A stretch of 64,000 nt of DNA from positions 1-64,000 of the forward strand of contig JARLGV010000026.1 in NCBI GenBank assembly GCA_031292555.1, given 5' to 3'. A model generated the notes under the pieces. It ran no database searches. It was not told where the DNA came from and worked only from the letters and a program-made list of their open reading frames with translations. Source of the stretch: Fimbriimonas sp. Its GTDB lineage: Bacteria > Armatimonadota > Fimbriimonadia > Fimbriimonadales > Fimbriimonadaceae. Position numbers and translations under genes: made by a program. Each line of letters starts with the position of its first letter. Within the stretch, counting starts at the first letter, position 1. Below, piece by piece: positions 46,344-54,310 of the stretch.

Positions 46344-47374
46344 TGCAGAACCTGACGATGATGGTGGGCGAAAGGCTCATCAGTGGGTTTCGAGCGCCAC
46401 TTTGTACGGCGTTCATTGCTGTCCTCGTCACGTACTTTCTCACGCCCTATGTGAGGCGGGTAGCTATCCAGAAGGGTGCTGTCGACGATCCAAAGGTCGA
46501 CGACCGTCGGGTCCACACTGAACCGATTCCCCGTTGGGGCGGACTGGCGATCTATGCCGGCATCGTTTTCGCGGTCGGACTCGTCATGCCGTTTGCCTAT
46601 CCCAACGGACGGTCGTTTCCCGCCTATCTCACGGCGATGCTGGTGGTCGCGGGATTCCTCGTCGTCGTTGGCGCGCTCGACGACCTGTATCAATACAAGG
46701 CGAAGATCCAGGCACTGCTGCTCCTGCTGTCCGGCGTTGCCGTTCAGTTCTATTACAGCCAGTCGGGGCGGGTGCAGATCAACACGTTCGGTATTCCGAT
46801 TCACGGACCGGCATCCTATATCGCCCTTGGCGCCTTGGCGGTTCCCATCACCGCCATCTATATCTTCGTGGTCACCAAGACCATGGATACGATCGACGGC
46901 GTCGATGGCCTTTGCGCCGGCATAGCCACGATCTCGGCAGGAACGCTCGTTGTGATCGCCGTCTATTCCGGTCAACCCCGCGTCGCGATTGTGGCGGCGG
47001 CGATTGCCGGTTCTGCCCTCGGATTTCTTCGCCACAACTACAATCCGGCCAAGATCTTTATGGGCACTGGCGGAGCGTACGTGCTCGGCTTCTTGATGGC
47101 TTGCCTTAGTATTGTGGGAGCGCTCAAGACGGCTGCGGCCGTTTCTTTGCTCCTCCCGCTTCTCGTCTTTGGAGTACCGATCGCGGACGCATTTATCGTG
47201 ATCACCCGTCGTCTCTTGAGCGGCCAGCCGATTACTCAAGCTGACAAGCGGCACTTGCACCACACGCTGCTTGGCAAGGGGCTCTCGCAGAGACAGACCG
47301 TTTTGGTGCTTTATGTGGCGGCTGCCGTTCTATGTGCCGTCGCGTTGTTTGTCGTTCGCAGAAATCATGTCTAA
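46340..47374 (+). CDS. WecA/MraY-family glycosyl-1-phosphate transferase, variant active site
   Basis: Polytopic enzyme that normally transfers a sugar-1-phosphate from UDP-sugar to undecaprenyl phosphate. About 344 residues and ten to eleven helices. First aspartate pair GALDDLYQYKAK (near 114), NDTIDGVDGL-type motif (TMDTIDGVDGLCAG), and the HLHH motif near 305 are present. However NPAKIFMG is followed by TGGAY instead of the family's DTGS, so the third catalytic aspartate is absent. It overlaps wecB downstream by eight bases. Either an inactive or an altered transferase. Confidence 0.9.
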   Translation: MMQNLTMMVGERLISGFRAPLCTAFIAVLVTYFLTPYVRRVAIQKGAVDDPKVDDRRVHTEPIPRWGGLAIYAGIVFAVGLVMPFAYPNGRSFPAYLTAMLVVAGFLVVVGALDDLYQYKAKIQALLLLLSGVAVQFYYSQSGRVQINTFGIPIHGPASYIALGALAVPITAIYIFVVTKTMDTIDGVDGLCAGIATISAGTLVVIAVYSGQPRVAIVAAAIAGSALGFLRHNYNPAKIFMGTGGAYVLGFLMACLSIVGALKTAAAVSLLLPLLVFGVPIADAFIVITRRLLSGQPITQADKRHLHHTLLGKGLSQRQTVLVLYVAAAVLCAVALFVVRRNHV

Positions 47375-48500
47375 ACCTATTATCTTTTGTGTCATCGGGA
47401 CCCGGCCCGAGGCGATCAAGGTCGCCCCGGTCATGCTCGAGTTTCAGAAATTTGCCGACGTATGCCGACCCATGTTGATCTCGACCGGTCAGCACAAGGA
47501 GATCCTCTATCGCTCGCTCGAAACGTTCGGTCTGACGCCGGATGTCGATCTTGAGATCATGCAGCATGGCTCTACGCTCGCTCAGGTCACGTCTCGAGCC
47601 TTGGAGGGTCTGGATGGACTCGTTGCGAAATACCAGCCGGCATGCATACTGGGACAGGGCGACACAACCACCGCAATGGTGGCCGCGATGGACGCGTTCT
47701 ATCGCAACGTTCTATTTGGACACATTGAGGCCGGCCTAAGGACCGACTCGGTTCGCAATCCGTTCCCGGAGGAGTACAACCGGCGCGTTTGCGCGGTGAC
47801 CGCCGATCTTCACTTCTCGCCCACCGAATGGAGCCGGGATAACCTGCTGCGAGAGAATCGGGACCCCAAGACGATCTTCGTGACCGGAAATACCGGGATC
47901 GACGCGGTCCTGCTTGCCGCCCAACAGAAGGATCAGCCCTGGTATCCGGACTTCAATGGCCGTGTAATCCTGATGACTACCCATCGCCGCGAGAACTGGG
48001 GAGAACCGCAGCGCCAAATCGCAACCGCAGCCAGGCGGTTGGTCGAGGCGTACCCCGACACACTGCTGATCACGGCAATGCACCCGAACCCGATGGTACG
48101 GGACGTGATCGTTCCGATCCTCGGGGGCCACGATCGAATCCAGCTGATCGAGCCACCCGAGTACGGCCTTTTCGTGAAGTTGATTCAGCGCAGCAACATG
48201 ATCCTGAGCGATTCGGGCGGAGTGCAGGAAGAAGCTCCCGCCTTCGGCATCCCGGTGCTCGTAATGAGAGATACGACCGAGAGACCCGAGGGCGTCACTG
48301 CCGGCACCGCCAAGCTGGTCGGGACCAACGAAGAGAAGATCTTCGAAGAGGGGAACAAGCTGCTGGGAGACCCGGGCGCCTACAAGGCGATGGCGAACGC
48401 AGTCAGCCCCTACGGCGACGGACGTGCGTCGGAACGAATCCGATATCTTGTTCTGAAGTCGCTCGGTATCCAAACGACGGAGGTGCCGATGTGGGATTGA
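47367..48500 (+). CDS. wecB: UDP-N-acetylglucosamine 2-epimerase (non-hydrolysing)
   Basis: Interconverts UDP-GlcNAc and UDP-ManNAc for surface glycan synthesis. About 377 residues; GTRPEAIKVAPVM at the N-terminus, GDTTTAM, HIEAGLRT, PFPEEYNRR, TTHRRENWG and DSGGVQEEAP are all family markers. ATG 47367 is the family start, and the open frame upstream belongs to the overlap with the WecA-like gene. Confidence 0.95.
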   Translation: MSKPIIFCVIGTRPEAIKVAPVMLEFQKFADVCRPMLISTGQHKEILYRSLETFGLTPDVDLEIMQHGSTLAQVTSRALEGLDGLVAKYQPACILGQGDTTTAMVAAMDAFYRNVLFGHIEAGLRTDSVRNPFPEEYNRRVCAVTADLHFSPTEWSRDNLLRENRDPKTIFVTGNTGIDAVLLAAQQKDQPWYPDFNGRVILMTTHRRENWGEPQRQIATAARRLVEAYPDTLLITAMHPNPMVRDVIVPILGGHDRIQLIEPPEYGLFVKLIQRSNMILSDSGGVQEEAPAFGIPVLVMRDTTERPEGVTAGTAKLVGTNEEKIFEEGNKLLGDPGAYKAMANAVSPYGDGRASERIRYLVLKSLGIQTTEVPMWD

Positions 48501-49372
48501 TGACCGCCATTTTGCTCGGAGTTGTGCAGGGACTGACGGAATATCTGCCAGTCAGCAGCGATGCTCACGTTCGTTTGACGATGGTCGCTCTTGGAATGAG
48601 CGACGTGGGCGGCGCTGCCTATACGGCGATGATCCATTTCGGAACAATCTTGGCCGTCCTGCTTTATTTTTGGAAGGACATCGTGGCTGCGTTGCGCGGC
48701 TGGTTCAAGAGCCTGGGTGGGAGCGGCAACAAGAACTCGCCAGAAGCGCGGTTGGGATGGGCGGTCGTTCTCGGCACTATTCCAGTCGTCGTCGCTGCGC
48801 TTGTCCTCAAAAAGCCGGTGGAGACGACATTTCGGTCGATCTATTACATCGCGTTCGCGTTCATCGGTATGGGCATCGTGATGCTTTGCATGGATCGATT
48901 CGGGAAGAACAACCGAAAGTCGAGTTCGATCACAATCGTTGATGGCCTGATCGTTGGAGCCTGGCAGATCTTCGCCCTGATCCCCGGAATGAGCCGCAGC
49001 GGAAGTACGATCGCGGGCGCCCAGTCTCGCGGTTTCGACCGGGAGTCGGCCGCCAAGCTATCGTTTCTGATCGCGATTCCAACGATCACTGGCGCCGGCT
49101 TGTTCGAGGCTTACCATTCGCGACATGAGCTTGCCCACGGCATGATGATGCCGGTGGTGGTCGGCAATATCGTTTCGTTCGTCGTGGGATATGCGGCAAT
49201 CGCCTTCCTCATGCAATTCCTCAAGAAGTACGGAGTTGGCGTGTTCGTGGCTTACCGGATCGTTCTGGGAATCGTTCTAATCGCCATGATGCAATCCGGG
49301 CACTTGAGTCCGACCGCGGGTGCAGACGACGATACAGCCAAGCCGGCGGCTACCGCAATGCTCTCCAGATAG
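48491..49372 (+). CDS. uppP: Undecaprenyl-diphosphatase
   Basis: Recycles undecaprenyl pyrophosphate to the monophosphate carrier for cell-wall glycans. 293 residues, eight helices, QGLTE at 13-17 and the second motif PGMSRSGSTI are intact. The usual PVSSSGHL is PVSSDAHV, keeping the histidine (H26). GTG start at 48491 has GGAGG seven bases ahead; ATG 48500 overlapping the wecB stop is an alternative. Confidence 0.94.
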   Translation: MGLMTAILLGVVQGLTEYLPVSSDAHVRLTMVALGMSDVGGAAYTAMIHFGTILAVLLYFWKDIVAALRGWFKSLGGSGNKNSPEARLGWAVVLGTIPVVVAALVLKKPVETTFRSIYYIAFAFIGMGIVMLCMDRFGKNNRKSSSITIVDGLIVGAWQIFALIPGMSRSGSTIAGAQSRGFDRESAAKLSFLIAIPTITGAGLFEAYHSRHELAHGMMMPVVVGNIVSFVVGYAAIAFLMQFLKKYGVGVFVAYRIVLGIVLIAMMQSGHLSPTAGADDDTAKPAATAMLSR

Positions 49373-49378
49373 ATCTGT

Positions 49379-49975
49379 ATGTTCTTCAAGCGCTCCTCAA
49401 AGCCTGCCGTCCCGCCGGAGTGGATCGTGGTGGGTTTGGGGAACCCCGGTGGCGAGTACCGTGGAACCCGCCACAATGTCGGGTTCGAGGTTATCGACCT
49501 CTTGGTGGAGCGACACAAGATCAAGCTCGATCGGAGCAAGCACTCAGCGCGTTACGGGATTGGGACGATCGAAGACGTCGCCGTTCTGCTGATCAAGCCT
49601 CTGACATATATGAACCTCAGCGGACGTGCGGTCGCTCCGTTTGCACGCGATTTCAACCTGAAGCCCGACCGAATCTTGGTGCTTGCGGACGATCTGGATT
49701 TGCGATTGGGACGTTTGCGACTCAAGCCTGGCGGGAGCGCAGGCGGACATAACGGCCACAAAAGCCTTATCGCATCGCTTGGCACCAGTGAGTACCCGCG
49801 CCTGAAGATCGGCATTGGATCTACCTCGGGCGAGACGATCGATCACGTGCTCGGCGCCTTCGATCGCGACGAGAGGCCAGTGATCGATATCGCCATCCAA
49901 CGATCCGCGGACGGTGTCGAGGCTGTTGTCGGCCGCGGACTCGCCGCCGGTATGAACCTCGTCAACACCGGATGA
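49379..49975 (+). CDS. pth: Peptidyl-tRNA hydrolase
   Basis: Releases peptidyl-tRNAs that drop off ribosomes. 198 residues; N22 and H32 in GLGNPGGEYRGTRHNVGF, the aspartate in VLADDLDL and asparagine in GGHNGHKSL complete the active site. It has a short N-terminal extension (MFFKRSSKPAVPPE). Last gene of the plus-strand cluster, seven bases from the convergent GH172 stop. Confidence 0.96.
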   Translation: MFFKRSSKPAVPPEWIVVGLGNPGGEYRGTRHNVGFEVIDLLVERHKIKLDRSKHSARYGIGTIEDVAVLLIKPLTYMNLSGRAVAPFARDFNLKPDRILVLADDLDLRLGRLRLKPGGSAGGHNGHKSLIASLGTSEYPRLKIGIGSTSGETIDHVLGAFDRDERPVIDIAIQRSADGVEAVVGRGLAAGMNLVNTG

Positions 49976-49982
49976 CTCGCGA

Positions 49983-51125
49983 CTAGGCGATCCGTCGTTC
50001 CGCGGGTTCGAGCGGTGGCAACTGACTTCCGGGAGTGTCCAGATAGAAGTAGGATGTCGACGACCAATCGTCGATTCGGAAGAAGTTCACCCAGCCGTCA
50101 GGAAAATCTGCGTCAGAAAGCGATGGCGGGTTCGGCATGTCGAGAAGATGGAGGGTCTTGCCATCGAGTCCTACGGTTACCGGCTTCAAAATGGCCCCTT
50201 CGCGCACCAGGTCCCGCACATGATTCGTCCGTCCTCCTCCCATTTGCTGGATGCTCGCCATGAAGTCTTCGTGGAAGTAGATGGGGTCGGGGACATGGAA
50301 CCGATAGAAGCAGAACTGATTGGACGATTCGTCCGCCACTGTGCATCCCTGGTATGGGCTCGAATAGACACCCATGCCCCACCCGTCGCCGATGTAGTCT
50401 TCTGCGCCGGTACCGTGGATGGTTGGGTGTACCGTGTCCCCATCGATGAACATGCGGACCTCACCCTCCTCGATTCCGGTGCCTGGATAGATGGGGCTGC
50501 GATTGACACCGAAGGATACGCCGACGAAACGGCCTTTGCCGTGGACCCTTGGTAGAAATACGAAGTCGTCGCCGATTTTGGATTCTCTTTGTCGTGTCCA
50601 ATGGGCATGAAAGTACAGTGCAGATTCCGGGAGTTCGTCCGTCGCCAGGTAATCGATGTCGAAGAAGTACTGGGCCGTCTTGTCCGGGTGTTCGTTGATG
50701 ACCTCGATGCGCGCACCTTTGCGAAAAGGCATCTGAAAGTAGGCGTTGAACGATCTCCCGCGTGGATTCAGCAGCAATGACGAGTGGATCGGAACGCATC
50801 GCCCCAAGCCGGCTCCGAAGAAATCGCCGAAAGGAACGTCGATCGCCGGAGCAACCTCTCCATCCCAGAATGCCTGGAGCCGAATGGACCGGAGCATGGC
50901 GGGCGACCGATCGGCAAACGTGAACCACATCCGATTGACGATACCGGCGCCATCCACGTCGAGGAGGGTGCGGCGGCCGCCCGGCGCTAGGTATTCAAAC
51001 GCCGCTCCCTTGGCCCCGCGGTTGACCTTTCCGCCCCCTCCCTTGACTCCATTAAGGTTTTCGAAGCTGCTGACGCGCGCGAACGTTCGTTCAGGAACGA
51101 TGAAAAGGTTGTCGTTAGGCCACAT
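49983..51125 (-). CDS. DUF2961/GH172-type protein
   Basis: About 380 residues of the DUF2961 family, now glycoside hydrolase family 172 (alpha-fructofuranosidase-type enzymes): GGKVNRGAKGAAFEYLAPG, NRMWFTFADRSPAM, DVPFGDFFGAGLG, HGTGAEDYIGDGWGM are the hallmarks. ATG 51125 (MWPNDNLF) is the natural start; the open frame runs on to 51299. No signal peptide is evident. Substrate unproven. Confidence 0.9.
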   Translation of the reverse strand: MWPNDNLFIVPERTFARVSSFENLNGVKGGGGKVNRGAKGAAFEYLAPGGRRTLLDVDGAGIVNRMWFTFADRSPAMLRSIRLQAFWDGEVAPAIDVPFGDFFGAGLGRCVPIHSSLLLNPRGRSFNAYFQMPFRKGARIEVINEHPDKTAQYFFDIDYLATDELPESALYFHAHWTRQRESKIGDDFVFLPRVHGKGRFVGVSFGVNRSPIYPGTGIEEGEVRMFIDGDTVHPTIHGTGAEDYIGDGWGMGVYSSPYQGCTVADESSNQFCFYRFHVPDPIYFHEDFMASIQQMGGGRTNHVRDLVREGAILKPVTVGLDGKTLHLLDMPNPPSLSDADFPDGWVNFFRIDDWSSTSYFYLDTPGSQLPPLEPAERRIA

Positions 51126-51151
51126 GGTTGGCCGATTATACGACGGCCTAG

Positions 51152-51523
51152 CTAGCGCAAAAGGAGAGCAGGGGCTCGTTCGCTGAAAGTGTGCTGCGTT
51201 GAGAGTAGATGCAGGGGACCTGGCGCACGATCCCATACCGGCTGTTCCCGATTCATATATGCGTAATACACGATTGCGCCGTCCCGGCTTCGTGCCCATC
51301 GGGACTCGCCGTTGCCAGTGAAGAGGAGGACATACATTCCAGGGGGCACGAGCACATCGTCGCTGAAGGCATGGGCGGCATAAGTCAGGTCGCCGTCTTC
51401 CAGCGCCGCCTCACTGACCACAAGGTGGCCCCTGAGATTGAGGCGCAAAGAACCCTGATTCTGTAGCAGGACGAATTCCTGCCTCGCCGATTCGCTTCTT
51501 TGAAGGCCTACTATACGGATCAC
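51152..51523 (-). CDS. Small beta-rich protein, lamin-tail-like
   Basis: About 123 residues from GTG 51523, which has GGAGGG ten to eleven bases upstream (frame open to 51556). VIRIVGLQRSESARQEFVLL and NLRGHLVVSE followed by VLVPPGMYVLLFTG resemble the lamin-tail-like sandwich used by bacterial surface proteins, but the match is by eye. Sequence ends ALLLR. Confidence 0.6.
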   Translation of the reverse strand: MIRIVGLQRSESARQEFVLLQNQGSLRLNLRGHLVVSEAALEDGDLTYAAHAFSDDVLVPPGMYVLLFTGNGESRWARSRDGAIVYYAYMNREQPVWDRAPGPLHLLSTQHTFSERAPALLLR

Positions 51524-51590
51524 GAAAAGCTGTCCCTCCGACACCCTTCTGCACACTGAGGACGAATCACAGATCGGAAACGGCGTTCGT

Positions 51591-52160
51591 TTATTCGCCC
51601 AGCAGAACTATTTCAGAAACTTCCTGTAGATCGTACAATCGTCTTTCGTAGAAGTGAAGAGCAAACCGCAAAGATTCCTCTTTACACCGCAAAAACTCAT
51701 TGCCGGCAGCCCGGTAACGATACCAGGGCCAGTTCATGCGTATTGAATCCCGGTTTTCGGATGAGTAGGCTTCGCTCACTTCGCAAAGGCACCGCTCCAA
51801 CGAGCATAGGCCGTAGAGATACGGCACCGATAGCCGTAGCGGACGTTCGGAAAGCTCGCTGACGACGACAGGCATTCGTGAATCAGTCGGGAAGGGTAGC
51901 CGGTCGAGGAGGTCAAAGCGGACGTGGTCCTCGACAAGGCGAGGCCAGGACCGCATGGCGCCAACAACGCAACATTCATCTTCGTCGTTGGCGACTTGCA
52001 GCAAGTGATACGTGGCAGCGACGCCGACCAATCCGTATCGAAGCCCAAGGGCGGCAAGATAGCCTGGCTTCCGAAACCGGCTCTTGCGAGGGATCCGGTA
52101 CTCGACGCATCTCAGGGCCTGCAGATACTCGATATCGGTCCGAAATTCGATCGGCTTCAT
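51591..52160 (-). CDS. Protein of unknown function
   Basis: A 189-residue soluble protein with balanced composition, mixed helix and strand, three paired cysteine positions (DECCVVG, SLERCLCE) and no recognised motif. Codon use matches neighbours. It is preceded by the MarR gene with a 29-base gap on the same strand. Confidence 0.65.
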   Translation of the reverse strand: MKPIEFRTDIEYLQALRCVEYRIPRKSRFRKPGYLAALGLRYGLVGVAATYHLLQVANDEDECCVVGAMRSWPRLVEDHVRFDLLDRLPFPTDSRMPVVVSELSERPLRLSVPYLYGLCSLERCLCEVSEAYSSENRDSIRMNWPWYRYRAAGNEFLRCKEESLRFALHFYERRLYDLQEVSEIVLLGE

Positions 52161-52189
52161 GGTCTCACAGGGTATATCGGTCGGTTCCG

Positions 52190-52660
52190 TTACTTTCCCT
52201 GCGGTCCATTCGCGGCATCTTGAAGAAATCGTGCCAGATTGCGATTGACTCTGCGGAGGACTTCGATCGCCGATCCAAGGTGAGCGGCGTCGATCCCCTC
52301 AACCATTTTGGACTCTGCGACGTTCACCTCTTTCACGATCGATTGCATGGCCTTTCGACCCTTCGAAGTCAGCTTGAGGATCTTGCGTCTGGCATCGCCG
52401 GCATCGGCATGTTGCTCCACCAGGGCCCGAGAGCAGGCTGCTTTGACCGACTCCGACAGGGAAGGGGGCGTAATCCCGAGCCGACGAGCAACTTCGACTT
52501 GAGTCGACCTGCCTCCGCTCGCATAGATCGCACTTAGCAACTCGAAGGTGCCCAAGCTGATGTCGGCCTGCTTGAGCTTTGGCTCCATGGCAGAGGTCAG
52601 CAGTTCCGATAGAAGTCCAGCCTGACCCGCCAAAGAGTCCTTCATCTCATCCATGCTCAT
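52190..52660 (-). CDS. MarR family transcriptional regulator
   Basis: A 156-residue winged-helix dimer: FELLSAIYASGGRSTQVEVARRLGITPPSLSESVKAA is the recognition helix region and DARRKILKLTSKGRKAM the wing. Likely a ligand-sensing repressor. It follows the aldo-keto reductase by 46 bases on the same strand, which may be its target; a CTCAT/ATGAG inverted repeat spans its own start. Confidence 0.92.
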   Translation of the reverse strand: MSMDEMKDSLAGQAGLLSELLTSAMEPKLKQADISLGTFELLSAIYASGGRSTQVEVARRLGITPPSLSESVKAACSRALVEQHADAGDARRKILKLTSKGRKAMQSIVKEVNVAESKMVEGIDAAHLGSAIEVLRRVNRNLARFLQDAANGPQGK

Positions 52661-52706
52661 AGATGATGAGGGTACCTAACGAAATGCCAAAATCGGATGC
52701 AGGCGC

Positions 52707-53690
52707 CTACCAGCGCTGGTGAACGTTCTTGGCAAGTCGCGTTTCGTAAAGGCCCTTTAGGGCCGCCTGGGTGCCGCCGTCTAGGTCGGGCAATTCGGAG
52801 ACGTTGAAGTTCTGCTCGGCTTGCGATACAGTTTTCGCTCCCGGAATTGCGCAAGTAACTCCGTCGAAGGACAATATCCACTTCAACGCAAACTGGCCCA
52901 TCGTCATGCCCGCCGGGACGAGGGGGCGAATCGATTCGACGGCGGCAAGCCCCTCATCGAACGGTACGCCGCTGAAGGTCTCTCCCTTGTCGAATGCGGC
53001 GCCTTCGCGGTTGAATGCGCGATGGTCATCCGCTTCGAACTTCGAGGAGGCGGTCATTTTTCCGGTGAGCATGCCGCTGCTAAGTGGTAGGCGTGCCAAG
53101 ATGCCCACCCTCTTCGCCTTCGCTTGCGTCAGCGCCAGTTCGGCCGGGCGTTGCCGGAAAATGTTGAATATGATCTGGATCGACTGAAGGTTTGGGTACT
53201 CCATCGCTTTGAGAGCTTCCTCAACCCGTGCGACGCTTGCGCCATAGCCAAGAAGCTTGCCCTTTGCCACCATGGCTTCGAGCGCTTCGAACGTCTCAGG
53301 CATGTAATAGACGTCGGTAGGTGGACAGTGCAGTTGGAGCAGGTCGATCGCATCGACGCCTAGATTCTCGAGCGACCGGTCGACAAATGCTTCAAGGTTC
53401 TTCGCGTTATATCCTGCCGCCTCATGGGGATCCAGGCGCCTTCCAGCCTTCGACGCGACGTAAATTGTCTCGCTACGTTCGGAGCGAAGTCGCCGGATGA
53501 GCCGTTCGCTGCGCCCATCGCCGTAAACATCGGCCGTATCGAAGAAATTGACTCCCAAATCTACGGCCCTGTGCATTGCTTTGAGGGACTCACTGTCCTC
53601 AACTTGGCCCCAAGAGCCGCCCACCGCCCATGCGCCAAAGCTCACTTCGCTGACTTTCCAACCGGTTTTCCCCAACTCTCGATACTTCAT
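52707..53690 (-). CDS. Aldo/keto reductase
   Basis: NADPH-dependent carbonyl reductase, TIM barrel of about 327 residues. Tetrad visible: D and Y in FFDTADVYGDG, K in ASKAG, H in LLQLHCPP. Start at ATG 53690 (MKYRELGKTGW); the frame is open to 53747. In one unit with the downstream MarR gene. Confidence 0.93.
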   Translation of the reverse strand: MKYRELGKTGWKVSEVSFGAWAVGGSWGQVEDSESLKAMHRAVDLGVNFFDTADVYGDGRSERLIRRLRSERSETIYVASKAGRRLDPHEAAGYNAKNLEAFVDRSLENLGVDAIDLLQLHCPPTDVYYMPETFEALEAMVAKGKLLGYGASVARVEEALKAMEYPNLQSIQIIFNIFRQRPAELALTQAKAKRVGILARLPLSSGMLTGKMTASSKFEADDHRAFNREGAAFDKGETFSGVPFDEGLAAVESIRPLVPAGMTMGQFALKWILSFDGVTCAIPGAKTVSQAEQNFNVSELPDLDGGTQAALKGLYETRLAKNVHQRW

Positions 53691-53737
53691 ACTAGCAATG
53701 CTACCTATCCGCTTAAAGATGAGTGATAAGGCTAGAG

Positions 53738-53761
53738 TTATCCACATAGCAATGTGGAAAA
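53738..53761. promoter_or_regulatory. Pair of inverted DnaA-box-like sites
   Basis: TTATCCACA at 53738-53746 and its opposite-orientation partner TGTGGAAAA at 53753-53761 (TTTTCCACA on the minus strand) both fit the DnaA box TTWTNCACA and are six bases apart. They lie between the aldo-keto reductase and the promoter of the candidate ncRNA. There is no dnaA nearby and no further box, so a regulatory site is likelier than an origin. Confidence 0.4.
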
Positions 53762-53777
53762 AATCCTAAAATAATCG

Positions 53778-53806
53778 TTGGCATTCCCAAAACAGAGGTG
53801 TATATT
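53778..53806 (+). promoter_or_regulatory. Sigma-70-type promoter of candidate ncRNA
   Basis: TTGGCA (53778-53783), 17-base spacer, TATATT (53801-53806). Transcription would begin near 53813, immediately before the run of hairpins. This is one of the best-matching promoters noticed in the window. Confidence 0.55.
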
Positions 53807-53812
53807 AACTAT

Positions 53813-54310
53813 GCAAGCCGCTGGAGTGAAACGGACTCCAGCCTCCGACGAAAGAAGGAGATCGGGAGCCACTTCTCCCGGGGGGCGCAACGCAGAGACG
53901 CGGAGGACTTCCGCGACGGAGCCGCAAGGAACCGGAAGAGCAGGACCAAGACCGCTCTGACGAAGCAAATAAAGCCAACCGCGACCTGCTAGGGAATCTT
54001 GGACCAGTGACTTAGCAGAGTAGCGCCGGGGAGCCAAGTGTGTCTTCGGTGGCATCGGGAGGTTTAGGTTCTTTGCTCCCTTGGCCGGGGTGATGACGAT
54101 TGGAACGGCCGAGCGTAGGGAAATGAGGGTGTACATCAGCCTTTCCCGCTCAGAGAACCATTCGGAAACGTGGAGCTAGGTCGATGCCGCAAGGTTTAGG
54201 GCTAGCGCCACGAGTCCGAAGCTCAAAACGGTTTCATCTTAATCGATAGTCCGTTAGGGCAACGATATGCGCGTCGTGATCCGGGGTAACTCGACTTGCG
54301 ACGCGCTTTT
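53813..54310 (+). ncRNA. Candidate large structured non-coding RNA
   Basis: About 500 bases without a credible reading frame. Consecutive perfect hairpins begin at the predicted start: GCTGGAGT/ACTCCAGC (53820-53842), CTCC/GGAG (53843-53860), CGGGAG/CTCCCG (53863-53880), CGCGGA/TCCGCG (53899-53915) and AGAGC/GCTCT (53937-53958); several loops carry GGA. Further stems include GGGAG/CTCCC around 54057-54080 and GGGAAA/TTTCCC around 54118-54147. It ends at a terminator-like stem (54269-54306) followed by TTTT. It does not match tmRNA, RNase P, SRP or group I/II intron cores that I can recall. A 48-codon frame from ATG 53811 (Arg/Thr/Pro-rich, AGAGGTG ten bases ahead) is the coding alternative. 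Confidence 0.45.
54269..54310 (+). terminator. Terminator-like hairpin at end of candidate ncRNA
   Basis: Perfect 8-base stem GCGCGTCG (54269-54276) and CGACGCGC (54299-54306) with a 22-base loop, followed by TTTTCGTGTT. The U-tract is short, so termination may be partial or the stem may be internal to a longer RNA. Confidence 0.45.

Noticed and set aside
46244..47263. A 339-codon open frame opposite the WecA-like gene
   Set aside because: Full antisense overlap with a membrane enzyme; extremely Arg/Asp/His-rich as expected for the reverse of hydrophobic helices.
49983..51299. N-terminal extension of the GH172-type gene to 51299
   Set aside because: The added 58 residues are low in order and the family begins at MWPNDNLF (51125).
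53738..54136. A 132-codon minus-strand frame in the gene-free region
   Set aside because: No domain, no ribosome-binding site, and its composition follows the hairpins read from the other strand.
53813..54310. tmRNA, RNase P RNA, SRP RNA or a self-splicing intron
   Set aside because: No tag frame with tRNA-like ends, no GAGGAAAGTCC or ACAGAA cores, no GGAAGNAGCAG loop and no domain V or P7 core were found.
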